64,000 nt of DNA from Nocardioides piscis (GTDB taxonomy: Bacteria > Actinomycetota > Actinomycetes > Propionibacteriales > Nocardioidaceae), in contig NZ_CP049866.1 of NCBI RefSeq assembly GCF_011300215.1, positions 868,001 through 932,000 of the forward strand, written 5' to 3'. The notes under the pieces are model-generated. The model made no database searches, had not been told where the DNA came from, and was given only the letters and a program-made list of their open reading frames with translations. Below, piece after piece: positions 18,955 through 27,495 of this stretch (the first letter of the stretch is position 1; every line of letters begins with the position of its first letter). The position numbers were made by a program, and so were the translations under genes.

Positions 18955-19953
18955 TCAGCTCGCGTCGCCGAGGTCGATGCCGTATTCCTCGACGAGGTCT
19001 GCGTAGCGCTGCTTGTCCTCCTCGAGCATGGTCACGATCTCGTCACCGGAGACCTCGAGGGGGGTGAGGTTGTTCTGCTCGTTGAAGGCCTTGTACTCCT
19101 CGGTCTCGAAGGTCGCCTGCATCGCCTCGGCGATCGCGTCCTGGACGTCTTGCGGGGTGCCCTTCGGGACGGTCATGAAACGGTACTGCGAGACCTCGAC
19201 GTCGAGACCCTGCTCCTGCGCGGTCGGCACGTCGGGGAGGAACTCCACGCGCTCGGGGCCGAAGACGACGAGCGGGACGATCTTGCCGGACTCGATGTTC
19301 TCGACCGCCTCGCCGACCTGCAGGCAGGCGGTGTCGACCTGGTTGCCCAGCAGTGCTGTGAGCGCGGGTGCGCCACCGTCGAAGGGGATCGCCTCGGCCG
19401 GGGTGTCGTTGACGTTGAAGGTCAGCGCGCAGGCGAGCTGGGCTCCGGTGCCGACGCCCGTGGTGCCATACGTGATCTTGCCGTCGGCATTGGCGAAGTC
19501 GTCGACCGCGGTGAAGCCGCTGCCCTTGCTGGCCACGAGCACGTAGTCGTCGCGAGAGACGCCCTGGACGACGTCGAAGTCCTCGATGTTGGTGACCTCG
19601 TCCTCGCCGACGGCGAGGGGGGTGATGGCGTAGAGCGAGGCATTCTGGACCGAGATGGTGGAGCCGTCGGCCTCGGCCTTGGCGACCTCGGCCGCGGCGA
19701 GCGCGCCGTTGGCGCCCTCGCGGTTGATCACCGAGAAGGTGCCGCCGAGCTCGTCGGAAAGGCCCTGGGCGACCTGACGGCTGATCAGGTCGGAGGACCC
19801 GCCGGCCGAGGCACCGACCGGCATCTCGACCGCGCCGGACGGGTAGTCGCCCGAGTCGCTTCCGCCGCCGGCGGTGTTCTCGACGCCGCCGCAGGCGACG
19901 AGGGCCAGGGCGGCGGCGGTGGTGACCGCTGCAAGGCTGAGGTTCTTGCGCAT
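18955..19953 (-). CDS. tctC: Tripartite tricarboxylate transporter, substrate-binding lipoprotein TctC
   Basis: A 332-residue Bug/TctC-family binding protein. The N-terminus has a Lys/Arg start, a hydrophobic stretch and a lipobox LVAC with Cys21 as the likely lipidation site. The mature part starts with a Gly/Ser linker, followed by VEMPVGASAGGSSDLISRQVAQ, the carboxylate-binding first loop of this family. It is the first gene of the tct operon; its promoter region is shared with the divergent lysR gene. Confidence 0.93.
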   Translation of the reverse strand: MRKNLSLAAVTTAAALALVACGGVENTAGGGSDSGDYPSGAVEMPVGASAGGSSDLISRQVAQGLSDELGGTFSVINREGANGALAAAEVAKAEADGSTISVQNASLYAITPLAVGEDEVTNIEDFDVVQGVSRDDYVLVASKGSGFTAVDDFANADGKITYGTTGVGTGAQLACALTFNVNDTPAEAIPFDGGAPALTALLGNQVDTACLQVGEAVENIESGKIVPLVVFGPERVEFLPDVPTAQEQGLDVEVSQYRFMTVPKGTPQDVQDAIAEAMQATFETEEYKAFNEQNNLTPLEVSGDEIVTMLEEDKQRYADLVEEYGIDLGDAS

Positions 19954-20022
19954 GCTGTGCTCCTAATTCGGAGGTTGAGGAGGTCGCTCTGCGACCGTCT
20001 CGAAACCGGGGTGTGACCACCG

Positions 20023-20060
20023 ACACTAGGTTTGGTCGACGATGCCCGTCCAAGCCCGAT
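20023..20060 (-). promoter_or_regulatory. tctC promoter and probable LysR-regulator site
   Basis: On the minus strand a -35-like TTGGAC (20053-20048) and a -10-like TAGTGT (20028-20023) are 19 bases apart. The 22-base block 20060-20039 (core CTTGGACGGGCATCGT) recurs with only three differences in front of kdgD at 26509. An inverted repeat ATGCC (20042) ... GGCAT (20063) flanks it, as expected for a LysR-type site. The divergent lysR start is only 27 bases away. Confidence 0.65.
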
Positions 20061-20086
20061 GTGGCATGGCTTGATACCTTGACCGT

Positions 20087-20995
20087 ATGGCGATCACGCT
20101 CGACCAGGTGCGATGCTTCATCGCTGTCGCGGAGGAGCTGCACTTCGGCCGGGCGGCCGACCGGCTCAGCATGACGCAGCCCCCGCTGTCACGGCAGATC
20201 CAGAAGCTGGAGAAGACCGTCGGGGCGCAGCTGCTCGAGCGCGACAACCGACGGGTCGCGCTGACGGGTGCCGGTGCGGCATTTCTCGACGAGGCCTATC
20301 GGCTGCTCAACCTGGTCGAAGGCGCCGGCGATCTGGCCCGCCGGGTCGATGCCGGCGCGGCCGGTGTGGTGCGGCTGGGCTTCACGGCCGTGTCGGCCAT
20401 CTCGATCCTGGGTCCGCTGCTGCGGCGGCTGACCGCCGCCCTCCCCGACGTCGAGGTCCTCCTCTCCGAGCGCGTGACACTGGCCCAGGTCGACGGCATC
20501 CGCCGCGGCGAGCTGGACATCGGCCTCGCCCGGCCACCGTTCGACACCGACCTCCTGCAGTCACGCGTCGTGCTGCGCGAGGCCCTGATGGCGGTCGTGC
20601 CTGTGGACCATCCGCTCGCAGCGTCGGACCGGCCGCTGACTCCACAGGACTTCGATGGCCAGCCGGTCATCGGCTACGACCCGCAGCAGTCGCGCTACTT
20701 CCACGAGCTGTCGGTGCGCTTCCTGGCCAACGCCCATCCCCGTATCGAGCAGCGCGTCCACCAGATCCTCACCGCGATGCTGCTCGTCGCGGCTGACCGC
20801 GGACTGGCTTTCGCTCCCGCCTCGGCCGCCTCGCTGGCCGTCTCCGGCGTGGTCTTCAAGGAGCTCGTCCACGGCGGCGGTGACACGGCGCTGGACACCG
20901 ACCCGGAGCGGCCGGTGGAGCTCTATGCGGTCTGGTCGCGCGAGTCGGTGCCACCGGTCGTCCGACGCGTGCTGGACGTGATGCTCGCCGGCTGA
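20087..20995 (+). CDS. LysR-family transcriptional regulator
   Basis: A 302-residue LysR regulator with an N-terminal helix-turn-helix (LDQVRCFIAVAEELHFGRAADRLSMTQPPLSRQIQKLE). The effector-binding domain (about 90-300) begins VRLGFTAVSAISILGPLLRRL. It diverges from tctC, the classic arrangement for a LysR protein controlling a transport operon. A 22-bp element in their shared intergenic region recurs upstream of the kdgD operon, so this regulator probably coordinates uptake with catabolism of hexarates. The effector is unknown but may be a hexarate or an intermediate. Confidence 0.93.
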   Translation: MAITLDQVRCFIAVAEELHFGRAADRLSMTQPPLSRQIQKLEKTVGAQLLERDNRRVALTGAGAAFLDEAYRLLNLVEGAGDLARRVDAGAAGVVRLGFTAVSAISILGPLLRRLTAALPDVEVLLSERVTLAQVDGIRRGELDIGLARPPFDTDLLQSRVVLREALMAVVPVDHPLAASDRPLTPQDFDGQPVIGYDPQQSRYFHELSVRFLANAHPRIEQRVHQILTAMLLVAADRGLAFAPASAASLAVSGVVFKELVHGGGDTALDTDPERPVELYAVWSRESVPPVVRRVLDVMLAG

Positions 20996-21057
20996 CTGCC
21001 GGGACGATCCCCAATGTCGACGGTGACGTGGCGGCTCGGCGGTGCCATCGTGGATCC

Positions 21058-22431
21058 ATGACGCGGAGGTTGGACGTCGACTACCTCGTGGTGGGCGCGG
21101 GCGCCATGGGCATGGCGTTCACCGATGCGTTGATCGACCACAGCGACGCCCGCGTGCTGCTGGTCGACCGCCGCCACGGGGCGGGCGGGCACTGGTTGGA
21201 GGCCTATCCCTTCGTGCGACTGCACCAGGCATCGGCCTTCTATGGCGTCGCCTCGACGCTGCTCGGTGGCGGCGCCCTGCAGGAGAGCGGTCCTGAGCAA
21301 GGTCTCCAGGAGCGCGCAGCCCAGGGCGAGATCACGTCGTACTACGCACGGATGCTCGACAGGATGCTGCAGTCGGGTCAGGTCGAGTTCGCCGCGAACA
21401 GCGACTTCGACGACAAGCACAGGGTCGTCTCGCGCATCTCGGGAGAAGCGGTCGACGTTCCAGCGACGTGTCGGATCGTCAATGCCCACTACCTCGCGCC
21501 CAGCATCCCGGCGGAGAAGCCACCGCCGTTCGAGGTCCTCGACGGCGCACACGTCGTGCCGGTCAACGACCTCGCGCGCCTGGAGGAGGCGCCGAGCGAA
21601 TATGTCGTCGTCGGCTCCGGCAAGACGGCGACCGATGCGTGCATCTGGCTGCTCGCGCACGGCGTCGATCCGGACGCGATCTGCTGGGTGCGGCCTCGTG
21701 ACCCGTGGATGTTCAACCGGGCCAGGGTCCAGCCCGATCCGGAGATCTTCCTGGGGCTCGCCGCGGACATCATGCAGGCGGGTGCTGAGGCCAGCTCACT
21801 CGACGACCTCTTCCTCCGGATGGAGGACGCCGGCGTGATGCTGCGGATCGACCGCTCGGTCACGCCGACGATGGCCAAGACGCCGACGCTGGCGACCTGG
21901 GAGCTCGAGCAGCTGCGGACGCTGGAGAACGTCGTGCGCCGCGGGCACGTCGTGGCCGTCGACCGGGGCAAGCTGACCTTCGCCGACGGGGCGGTCGCGG
22001 TGGCGGACGACGCCGTCATCGTGCACTGCGCGGCCGACGGTCTGAAATATCCGCCACTCGTCCCGGTCTGGCGGCCCGAGGACATCACGCTGCAGCCGAT
22101 CCGGGCAGGGTTCCCGTGCTTCGGTGCGGCCCTGATCGGCTATGTCGAGGCGACCCGCTCCGAGGACGACGAGAAGAACCGACTGTGTCCGCCATCGCCA
22201 TACGGGGACACGATGGCGGGGTGGGCGCGGATGACGGTGCTGGGCACCCGGGCCACGATGTCCTTCTCCGCCGAGCCCGACATCAAGGAGTGGGCCGACG
22301 GCGTGGCGCTCAACCCTGCGCGGCTGCCACCCGACCATCCGCAGTCCGCGGCACTGACCGACGCACGTCAACGGCTCAGCACGCACACCAGGTCGGCGCT
22401 GGAGCGGCTCGCCCAGCTGAGCGTCGGCTGA
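21058..22431 (+). CDS. FAD/NAD(P)-binding flavoprotein, monooxygenase-like
   Basis: A 457-residue protein with an N-terminal FAD-binding Rossmann motif (VVGAGAMGMAFTDALID, from about residue 9), then GGHWLEAYPFVRLHQ, a segment seen in flavin-containing monooxygenase-like enzymes. A second dinucleotide-binding motif, VVGSGKTATDACIWLLAHGVD, lies near residue 185. Substrate and reaction are not evident. The start MTRRLDVDY is preferred to an ATG ten codons upstream because the conserved fold begins at once. It follows lysR in the same direction with a 62-base gap, but no pathway link is visible. Confidence 0.8.
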   Translation: MTRRLDVDYLVVGAGAMGMAFTDALIDHSDARVLLVDRRHGAGGHWLEAYPFVRLHQASAFYGVASTLLGGGALQESGPEQGLQERAAQGEITSYYARMLDRMLQSGQVEFAANSDFDDKHRVVSRISGEAVDVPATCRIVNAHYLAPSIPAEKPPPFEVLDGAHVVPVNDLARLEEAPSEYVVVGSGKTATDACIWLLAHGVDPDAICWVRPRDPWMFNRARVQPDPEIFLGLAADIMQAGAEASSLDDLFLRMEDAGVMLRIDRSVTPTMAKTPTLATWELEQLRTLENVVRRGHVVAVDRGKLTFADGAVAVADDAVIVHCAADGLKYPPLVPVWRPEDITLQPIRAGFPCFGAALIGYVEATRSEDDEKNRLCPPSPYGDTMAGWARMTVLGTRATMSFSAEPDIKEWADGVALNPARLPPDHPQSAALTDARQRLSTHTRSALERLAQLSVG

Positions 22432-22446
22432 CCTAGGGTCGAGACC

Positions 22447-22788
22447 GTGAGCCGCATCTTCACGACGAGCTTTGCGTCGGTCTATCCCCACTACGTGGCC
22501 AAGGTCGAGAAGAAGGGGCGCACGAAGGCCGAGCTGGACCAGGTGATCGAGTGGCTGACGGGGTACGACGAGTCGGCGCTGGCCGAACACCTCACCGCGG
22601 GCACGACCTTCGAGGACTTCTTCGCCGACGCGCACCTCAACCCCGACGCGCACCTCGTGACCGGTGTGATCTGCGGACATCGGGTCGAGGAGATTGCGGA
22701 TCCGTTGATGAAACAGATCCGCTGTCTCGACAAGCTGGTCGACGAGCTGGCCAGGGGCAAGGCGATGGAGAAGATCCTGAGGTCGTGA
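22447..22788 (+). CDS. DUF2200 domain-containing protein
   Basis: A 113-residue protein matching the DUF2200 family over its whole length: [25 protein letters not shown] at the start, ITGYDES-like [48 protein letters not shown] at the end. Function is unknown in the family. It uses a GTG start 13 bases after the flavoprotein stop and its own stop abuts the stop of the convergent HNH gene. Confidence 0.9.
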   Translation: MSRIFTTSFASVYPHYVAKVEKKGRTKAELDQVIEWLTGYDESALAEHLTAGTTFEDFFADAHLNPDAHLVTGVICGHRVEEIADPLMKQIRCLDKLVDELARGKAMEKILRS

Positions 22789-24135
22789 TCAGCCAGCGAC
22801 CGCGAGCAACCTCGCAGAGACCAGGCGCTCGAGTGGCGAGGGGTCACTGCGATCGATCGGTGGATCGGGAGCCCGGGAGCGGTGCCTGTGGCCGGTGGGG
22901 GTCGTCACCACGATCTCGGTGACCGTCAGTGGGTCGGCGACGGGCTCGTGGCGCCAGCCCGGTGACTCCTTGGCGTAGTTGCAGGCCTCGCACAGCCCTT
23001 GGGCGTTGGCGAGGTCGGTCGCACCGCCCTGGGCGCGGGAGACCACGTGGTCGCGGTGTCGGATCGGGGCGTTGCAGTATGGCGAGCGGCACCGCCGGTC
23101 GCGCAGGTCGATGAGGTCGGCCAGCCCTCCCCGGAAGAAGCTCGACGCCGACTCCACGGCTAGCAGCGCTCCCGTCCTCGGCATGGCGAAGAGCCGTTGG
23201 ATCGTGGAGCTCGCGTGCTGGGCTCCGGCCAGCGCGAGACTCCTCGCCACGGACGCCGGGACGTAGCCCGCTCCCATCACGTAGCCCGGCTCGCGACCGT
23301 CGCCCAGCAAGGTCTCGGCACTCACGATCAGCTTGAGGGCCGTGGGCAGCGGAGCGCTGCGGCTCAGGCCACCCAGGCGCCCGACCAGGGTGTCGGCGAC
23401 CAGCTGGCCGCGGCTGCGCTCGTCTCCGCGAGCGCGGGCAGCCTCAGCCGCGTCGCTGAGGGAGGTCATGATCAAGGCGACGTCAGCGGCCGGGAGGAGG
23501 GCGGTGAGCCGAGCCATCCCGTCGCCGATGATGCGGCCGCTCACCCGGCGCTTCGCGCGCGCTCGCTCGTGGCGGGCGAGCCAGCCCGCGTCGTCGCGGC
23601 GGAGCACCTCACGGCGGACGCGGTCGCGAAGGTCCGCATCGCCCAACCCGGCGAGGTCGTGGCTGACGGCTGCGTCGACCGCCCGACGCCGGCTGGCCTC
23701 CAGGTCGGCCGTCTCGCCGGCGATGATCTCGGCGCGGCGCTCGTTGATGTCACCACGCTCCAGCGCAGCGAGCGTCTCCGGTAGGTCGCGGACCAGCGCC
23801 CGAGCGAGGTTGAGCTTGCGGCGGCCGTCATGCGGTGACTCCCGTCGGGCGAGGCCGATCTCCTTGCCGATCCCGGCGTCGGGGTTGGGCCAGCGCCGTG
23901 TGGGCTCCAGCATCCGACGGGCCTCGGCCTGGGCCTGCCGGTGCTGGTCGAGCGAGTGCGTGACGCGCGCCTGCGCAGCACTGATCGCGGACTTGAGACG
24001 CTCGAGGGCGTCGAGCTGGTCGATGCAGTCCTTGGGGTCGGCGGCCACCGGGGTCGCGAGGAGGGCCCCCGCCATCGCGCGGAGGGAGTCGTCAGGGGCC
24101 GCAGCGGGGGCTGCGGGTGGGGTCGCCATCGGCAT
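22789..24135 (-). CDS. DUF222 / HNH endonuclease domain protein
   Basis: A 448-residue protein with an N-terminal DUF222 helical region (about 20-320) and a C-terminal HNH nuclease module around residue 385: DRRCRSPYCNAPIRHRDHVVSRAQGGATDLANAQGLCEACN. The two Cys pairs and the central RHRDHVV histidine are intact. This actinobacterial family is often present in several copies per genome and may be mobile or a remnant of a selfish element. The start MPMATPPA is supported by AGAGG upstream; the longer frame is rejected. No inteins, repeats or inverted ends flank it. Confidence 0.88.
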   Translation of the reverse strand: MPMATPPAAPAAAPDDSLRAMAGALLATPVAADPKDCIDQLDALERLKSAISAAQARVTHSLDQHRQAQAEARRMLEPTRRWPNPDAGIGKEIGLARRESPHDGRRKLNLARALVRDLPETLAALERGDINERRAEIIAGETADLEASRRRAVDAAVSHDLAGLGDADLRDRVRREVLRRDDAGWLARHERARAKRRVSGRIIGDGMARLTALLPAADVALIMTSLSDAAEAARARGDERSRGQLVADTLVGRLGGLSRSAPLPTALKLIVSAETLLGDGREPGYVMGAGYVPASVARSLALAGAQHASSTIQRLFAMPRTGALLAVESASSFFRGGLADLIDLRDRRCRSPYCNAPIRHRDHVVSRAQGGATDLANAQGLCEACNYAKESPGWRHEPVADPLTVTEIVVTTPTGHRHRSRAPDPPIDRSDPSPLERLVSARLLAVAG

Positions 24136-24249
24136 CCGCACCTCTGCTCCTCCTCCGTCTCGGCCGGTTGACCTGGTGCTTCGCACGCTAGAGGAGGCCA
24201 TCGACAACGACGCTCGACTCATCCCCAGGCTCATCGCTAGCGTGGTCGC

Positions 24250-24999
24250 GTGATCTGGTCCCGAACAGGCGGTCGCGACGACGGACCGCTGCTCGTGCTG
24301 CTGCACGGGCTGGGAGCGAGCGCCGGGGCGTATGGCGGTGTCGAGGCCCTGCTTCCTGCGAGCTGGCCCGGTGGCTGGCTGGTCGTGGACCTGCCCGGCC
24401 ACGGGCGCTCGGACTGGGCTGCGCCGTACTCCTTCCGGCGACACGCCGACGCCGTGCTCTCCACGCTGCCGGCCGGTCGGGACGTCGTGATCGTCGGCCA
24501 CTCGATGGGTGGGGTCGTGGCGCTGGAGCTGGCGACCGATCCGCGGGTGCGTGGTGTCGTGGCGTTCGGGGTGAAGGTGAGCTGGCCCGAGTCAGACGTG
24601 GCCGGGGCGCAGCGGCTGGCTGGTCGTCCTGTCCAGCTCTTCGCTTCTCGCGCCGAGGCTGTGCAGCGGCACCTGCGGCTGGCGGGGCTCTCGGAGCTCG
24701 TGCCCGGCGACGACCCACGGGTTGCTGCCGGTGTCGTCGAGACCGCGGACGGGTGGCGGGTCGCCCAGGACCCGGCGACGTTCGGGGTGGGAGTGCCAGA
24801 CATGGCCCTCCTGCTGTCTCAGGCTCCGTGTCCCGTCGTGCTGGCTCGCGGTGAGCACGACCCGATGGTCAGTGATGACGACCTCGCAGCGCTGGCGGAC
24901 GACCCGGTCGTGCTCTCGGGGCTCGGGCACAACGCGCACGTCGAGGACCCGCAGGCGGTCCTGGCGCTAACACGCCAACTGGTCCCGGAGACACCTTGA
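24250..24999 (+). CDS. Alpha/beta hydrolase
   Basis: A 249-residue alpha/beta-hydrolase fold protein. The oxyanion segment LLHGLGAS is near residue 18, the nucleophile elbow GHSMGG near residue 83, the acid probably in ARGEHDPMV and the catalytic His in GLGHNAHVED. It has neither a signal peptide nor a lid domain of note, so it is a cytoplasmic esterase-like enzyme of unknown substrate. It uses a GTG start. Its stop codon shares one base with the start of the following thioesterase gene, so the two are probably coupled. Confidence 0.87.
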   Translation: MIWSRTGGRDDGPLLVLLHGLGASAGAYGGVEALLPASWPGGWLVVDLPGHGRSDWAAPYSFRRHADAVLSTLPAGRDVVIVGHSMGGVVALELATDPRVRGVVAFGVKVSWPESDVAGAQRLAGRPVQLFASRAEAVQRHLRLAGLSELVPGDDPRVAAGVVETADGWRVAQDPATFGVGVPDMALLLSQAPCPVVLARGEHDPMVSDDDLAALADDPVVLSGLGHNAHVEDPQAVLALTRQLVPETP

Positions 25000-25778
25000 T
25001 GCCCTACTTCGAACGCACCGGACTGTCGACCTACCGACCCACCGAGCACGTTTCTGGGGCGTGGAACCCGGATGAACAGCACGTCGCCCCCGCCCTCGGT
25101 CTCCTTGCCCACGTGACCGAGCAGGACCGCGACAGCCGCCGCGAGGACCGCCTGCTCGTCACCCGCCTGTCCTACGACATCTGGGGCACCATCCCGATGG
25201 ACGAGGTCACCACCTCGGTCCGCGTGCTGCGTCCCGGCCGCACGGTCGAGCTCGTCGAGGCCTCCCTCAGCCACGACGGCCGCACCGCGGTCACGCTGCG
25301 AGCCTGGCTGATGCGCCCAGGTCAGACCGACGCCCTCGCCGGTGGCCGGCTCCCCGCCATACCGGGACCGCGCGAGACCCCTGGGTGGGACCCCACCTCC
25401 GTGTGGCCCGGCGGCTTCATCGCCTCAGCCGAGGTCCGGCGCCGGCAGGAGGAGCCGGGTCGGGCAGTCGTGTGGACCACCACCGACGTCGCGCTGGTCG
25501 ACGGCGAGCCCGTCAGCACCCTCGCCCGCACCGCCGCGATGCTCGACATCGTCAACGGCATGAGCGTCCGGGCGGACCCCCGCGCCGTCGCGTTCCCCAA
25601 CCTCGACCTCACCGCGCACCTGCTGCGCGAACCCGTCGGCGCCTGGACCGGGTTCGACGCCACGGTCTCCTTCGGCGTTCACGGCGTCGGTGTCACCAGC
25701 AGCGTCCTGCACGACGAGGACGGTCCGCTCGGCACCATGGCGCAGACGCTGACCGTGCGACCGAGCAGTCGGCACTGA
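24999..25778 (+). CDS. Acyl-CoA thioesterase-like (double hotdog) protein
   Basis: A 259-residue protein resembling TesB-type or 4HBT_3 thioesterases with two hotdog halves. The first half ends with TTSVRVLRPGRTVELVEASLSHDGRTAVTLRAWLM, which is the characteristic hotdog strand pattern. The second half has FPNLDLTAHLLREPVGAWTGFDATVSFGVHGVGVTSSVLHDEDGPLGTMAQTL. It would hydrolyse an acyl-CoA; chain specificity is unknown. The ATG at 24999 is preferred to the adjacent TTG at 24996. It is coupled with the preceding alpha/beta hydrolase. Confidence 0.85.
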   Translation: MPYFERTGLSTYRPTEHVSGAWNPDEQHVAPALGLLAHVTEQDRDSRREDRLLVTRLSYDIWGTIPMDEVTTSVRVLRPGRTVELVEASLSHDGRTAVTLRAWLMRPGQTDALAGGRLPAIPGPRETPGWDPTSVWPGGFIASAEVRRRQEEPGRAVVWTTTDVALVDGEPVSTLARTAAMLDIVNGMSVRADPRAVAFPNLDLTAHLLREPVGAWTGFDATVSFGVHGVGVTSSVLHDEDGPLGTMAQTLTVRPSSRH

Positions 25779-25873
25779 CGGCGGGCACGCTGGCGCCGTC
25801 GGTGACGTCGCTTGGCACCGTGCCGCCTTCATGACCTCGTGGACCGTTGGCCAAACCCTGACAAGGTGGCGAC

Positions 25874-26440
25874 ATGACAGAACACGTCGTCGCAGGTCGG
25901 GCACTGAACCGCAAGGCGGTCCTCTTCCACGGCACCGCCGCACACCCCGACGTCGCATGGCTTCCGTGGCTGCGCGGGCGGTTGGCTGCGCGCGGCTACG
26001 CGGTCGTGGCGCCGCACTACCCCACCCTCAACGTCGAGCCCATCACCACGTTCCTGCCGAAGGTGCTGGCCGACCACAGGTTCGACGCGAACACCGTCCT
26101 GGTCGGCCACTCGGGCGGGGCCGCACTGCTGCTCGCGATCCTCGAGCACATCGACACGCCGGTGGACCAGGCCATCCTCGTCGCGGGCTACTGCACACAG
26201 CCCAACACCGAGGACGAACCCGTCCTGCAGGACGCCTACGACTGGGCGGCCATCCGGGCCAACGTCCGCGACCTCTACTTCATCAACTCCCGCACGGATC
26301 CCTACGGCTGCGACGACAGGCAGGGTCGCGCCATGTTCGAACGGCTCGGCGGCACCCAGATCGTCCGCGACGACGGCCACTACGGAGACTTCGACCAGCC
26401 CTACGAGTCGTTCGAGCTCCTCGACCGACTGATCGACTGA
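25874..26440 (+). CDS. RBBP9/YdeN-type serine hydrolase
   Basis: A 188-residue small alpha/beta hydrolase of the RBBP9/YdeN type. LFHGTAAHPDVAWLPWL starts the fold, the nucleophile elbow is GHSGGAALLL, an acid follows in NSRTDPYG and the His in DDGHYGDFDQPYESFELL. These match the family's short lidless architecture. The substrate is unknown. It stands alone, with about 95 bases before it and 140 bases after it. Confidence 0.87.
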   Translation: MTEHVVAGRALNRKAVLFHGTAAHPDVAWLPWLRGRLAARGYAVVAPHYPTLNVEPITTFLPKVLADHRFDANTVLVGHSGGAALLLAILEHIDTPVDQAILVAGYCTQPNTEDEPVLQDAYDWAAIRANVRDLYFINSRTDPYGCDDRQGRAMFERLGGTQIVRDDGHYGDFDQPYESFELLDRLID

Positions 26441-26508
26441 CTCCGCCTGGCGCCCGCCTGCCGTGACGCCGGCCGTTGCCATACCCGCACTGCATCACCG
26501 CATACAAA

Positions 26509-26545
26509 ATCAGCCTTGGACAGGCATCGTTCACGCTCCTAGCGT
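26509..26545 (+). promoter_or_regulatory. kdgD operon promoter with the element shared with tctC
   Basis: A -35-like TTGGAC (26516-26521) and a -10-like TAGCGT (26540-26545) are 18 bases apart. Block 26509-26530 (core CTTGGACAGGCATCGT) agrees at 19 of 22 positions with the minus-strand block 20060-20039 in front of tctC, in the same orientation and with the same overlap of the -35. The -10 regions also match as CCTAGYGT. This points to one activator, most likely the LysR protein at 20087. Confidence 0.65.
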
Positions 26546-26580
26546 GGTGAGCACCGCCCGCCACGACACTAGGACGCCTT

Positions 26581-27495
26581 GTGACCGAGTACAGCCCGAC
26601 CGACCTCGCGACCCAGCTGAAGAGCGGTCTCCTCTCGTTCCCGGTGACGCACTTCAGCGGCGACCTGGAGTTCGACGAGGCGGCCTATCGCAAGCACCTC
26701 GCCTGGCTGGCCGAATATCCCGTCGCCGGGCTCTTCGCCGCGGGCGGGACTGGGGAGGGCTTCTCCCTGACAGCGGAGGAGACCGACCGGGTGGTCCGGG
26801 CTGCTGTCGACGAGGTGGCCGGCGCCGTACCCGTGCTGGCCCCCGCCACGGGGAGCACGAAGAACGCGATCGCCCAGGCCAAGGCCGCCGAGGCCGCCGG
26901 CGCGAGCGGTCTGCTGCTGATGCCGCCCTACCTCACCGAGGCCAGCCAGGCCGGACTGGTCGAGCACGTCAGCCAGGTCTGCCAGGCCACCAGCCTCGGC
27001 GTCGTCGTCTACAGCCGCGCCAACGCCGTCCTCCTCGACGAGGCCGTCGCGACGCTCGCCGACCGCAACCCGACCTTCATCGGCTTCAAGGACGGCGTCG
27101 GGAGCATCGAGCAGATGACACGCACCTATGCCCGTGTCGGCGACCGCCTGATGTATGTCGGCGGCCTGCCCACCGCGGAGACCTTCGCCCTACCGCTCCT
27201 CCAGCTCGGGGTGAGCACCTACTCCAGCGCGATCTTCAACTTCGTGCCCCAGTTCGCGATCGACTTCTATGACGCCGTCCGCGCCCAGGACCGCGTCGAG
27301 GTCTACCGTCGACTCAACGAGTTCGTCCTGCCCTACCTCGACGTCCGCGACCGCACCCAGGGCTACGCCGTCTCCATCGTCAAGGCCGGCCTCACCGCGG
27401 TCGGTCGTGAAGGTGGCCGGGTGCGCCCGCCGCTGACCGACCTGCACGAGGGTGAGGTCGCCGAGCTCCGCGAGCTGATCGGGAGGATCGCATGA
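26581..27495 (+). CDS. kdgD: 5-dehydro-4-deoxyglucarate dehydratase
   Basis: A 304-residue DapA-superfamily aldolase-like enzyme that decarboxylates and dehydrates 5-keto-4-deoxyglucarate to 2-oxoglutarate semialdehyde. The active-site Schiff-base lysine is Lys170 in [10 protein letters not shown] and the partner tyrosine is Tyr144 in VVVYSRAN. The [10 protein letters not shown] loop near residue 55 is typical of KdgD. It uses a GTG start. It heads a tight operon with KGSA dehydrogenase and glucarate dehydratase and has the promoter element shared with tctC. Confidence 0.93.
   Translation: MTEYSPTDLATQLKSGLLSFPVTHFSGDLEFDEAAYRKHLAWLAEYPVAGLFAAGGTGEGFSLTAEETDRVVRAAVDEVAGAVPVLAPATGSTKNAIAQAKAAEAAGASGLLLMPPYLTEASQAGLVEHVSQVCQATSLGVVVYSRANAVLLDEAVATLADRNPTFIGFKDGVGSIEQMTRTYARVGDRLMYVGGLPTAETFALPLLQLGVSTYSSAIFNFVPQFAIDFYDAVRAQDRVEVYRRLNEFVLPYLDVRDRTQGYAVSIVKAGLTAVGREGGRVRPPLTDLHEGEVAELRELIGRIA

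Noticed and set aside
22789..24135. HNH/DUF222 protein as part of a mobile element or defence island
   Set aside because: No flanking repeats, transposase, recombinase or defence genes are visible; this family is common and scattered in actinobacteria.
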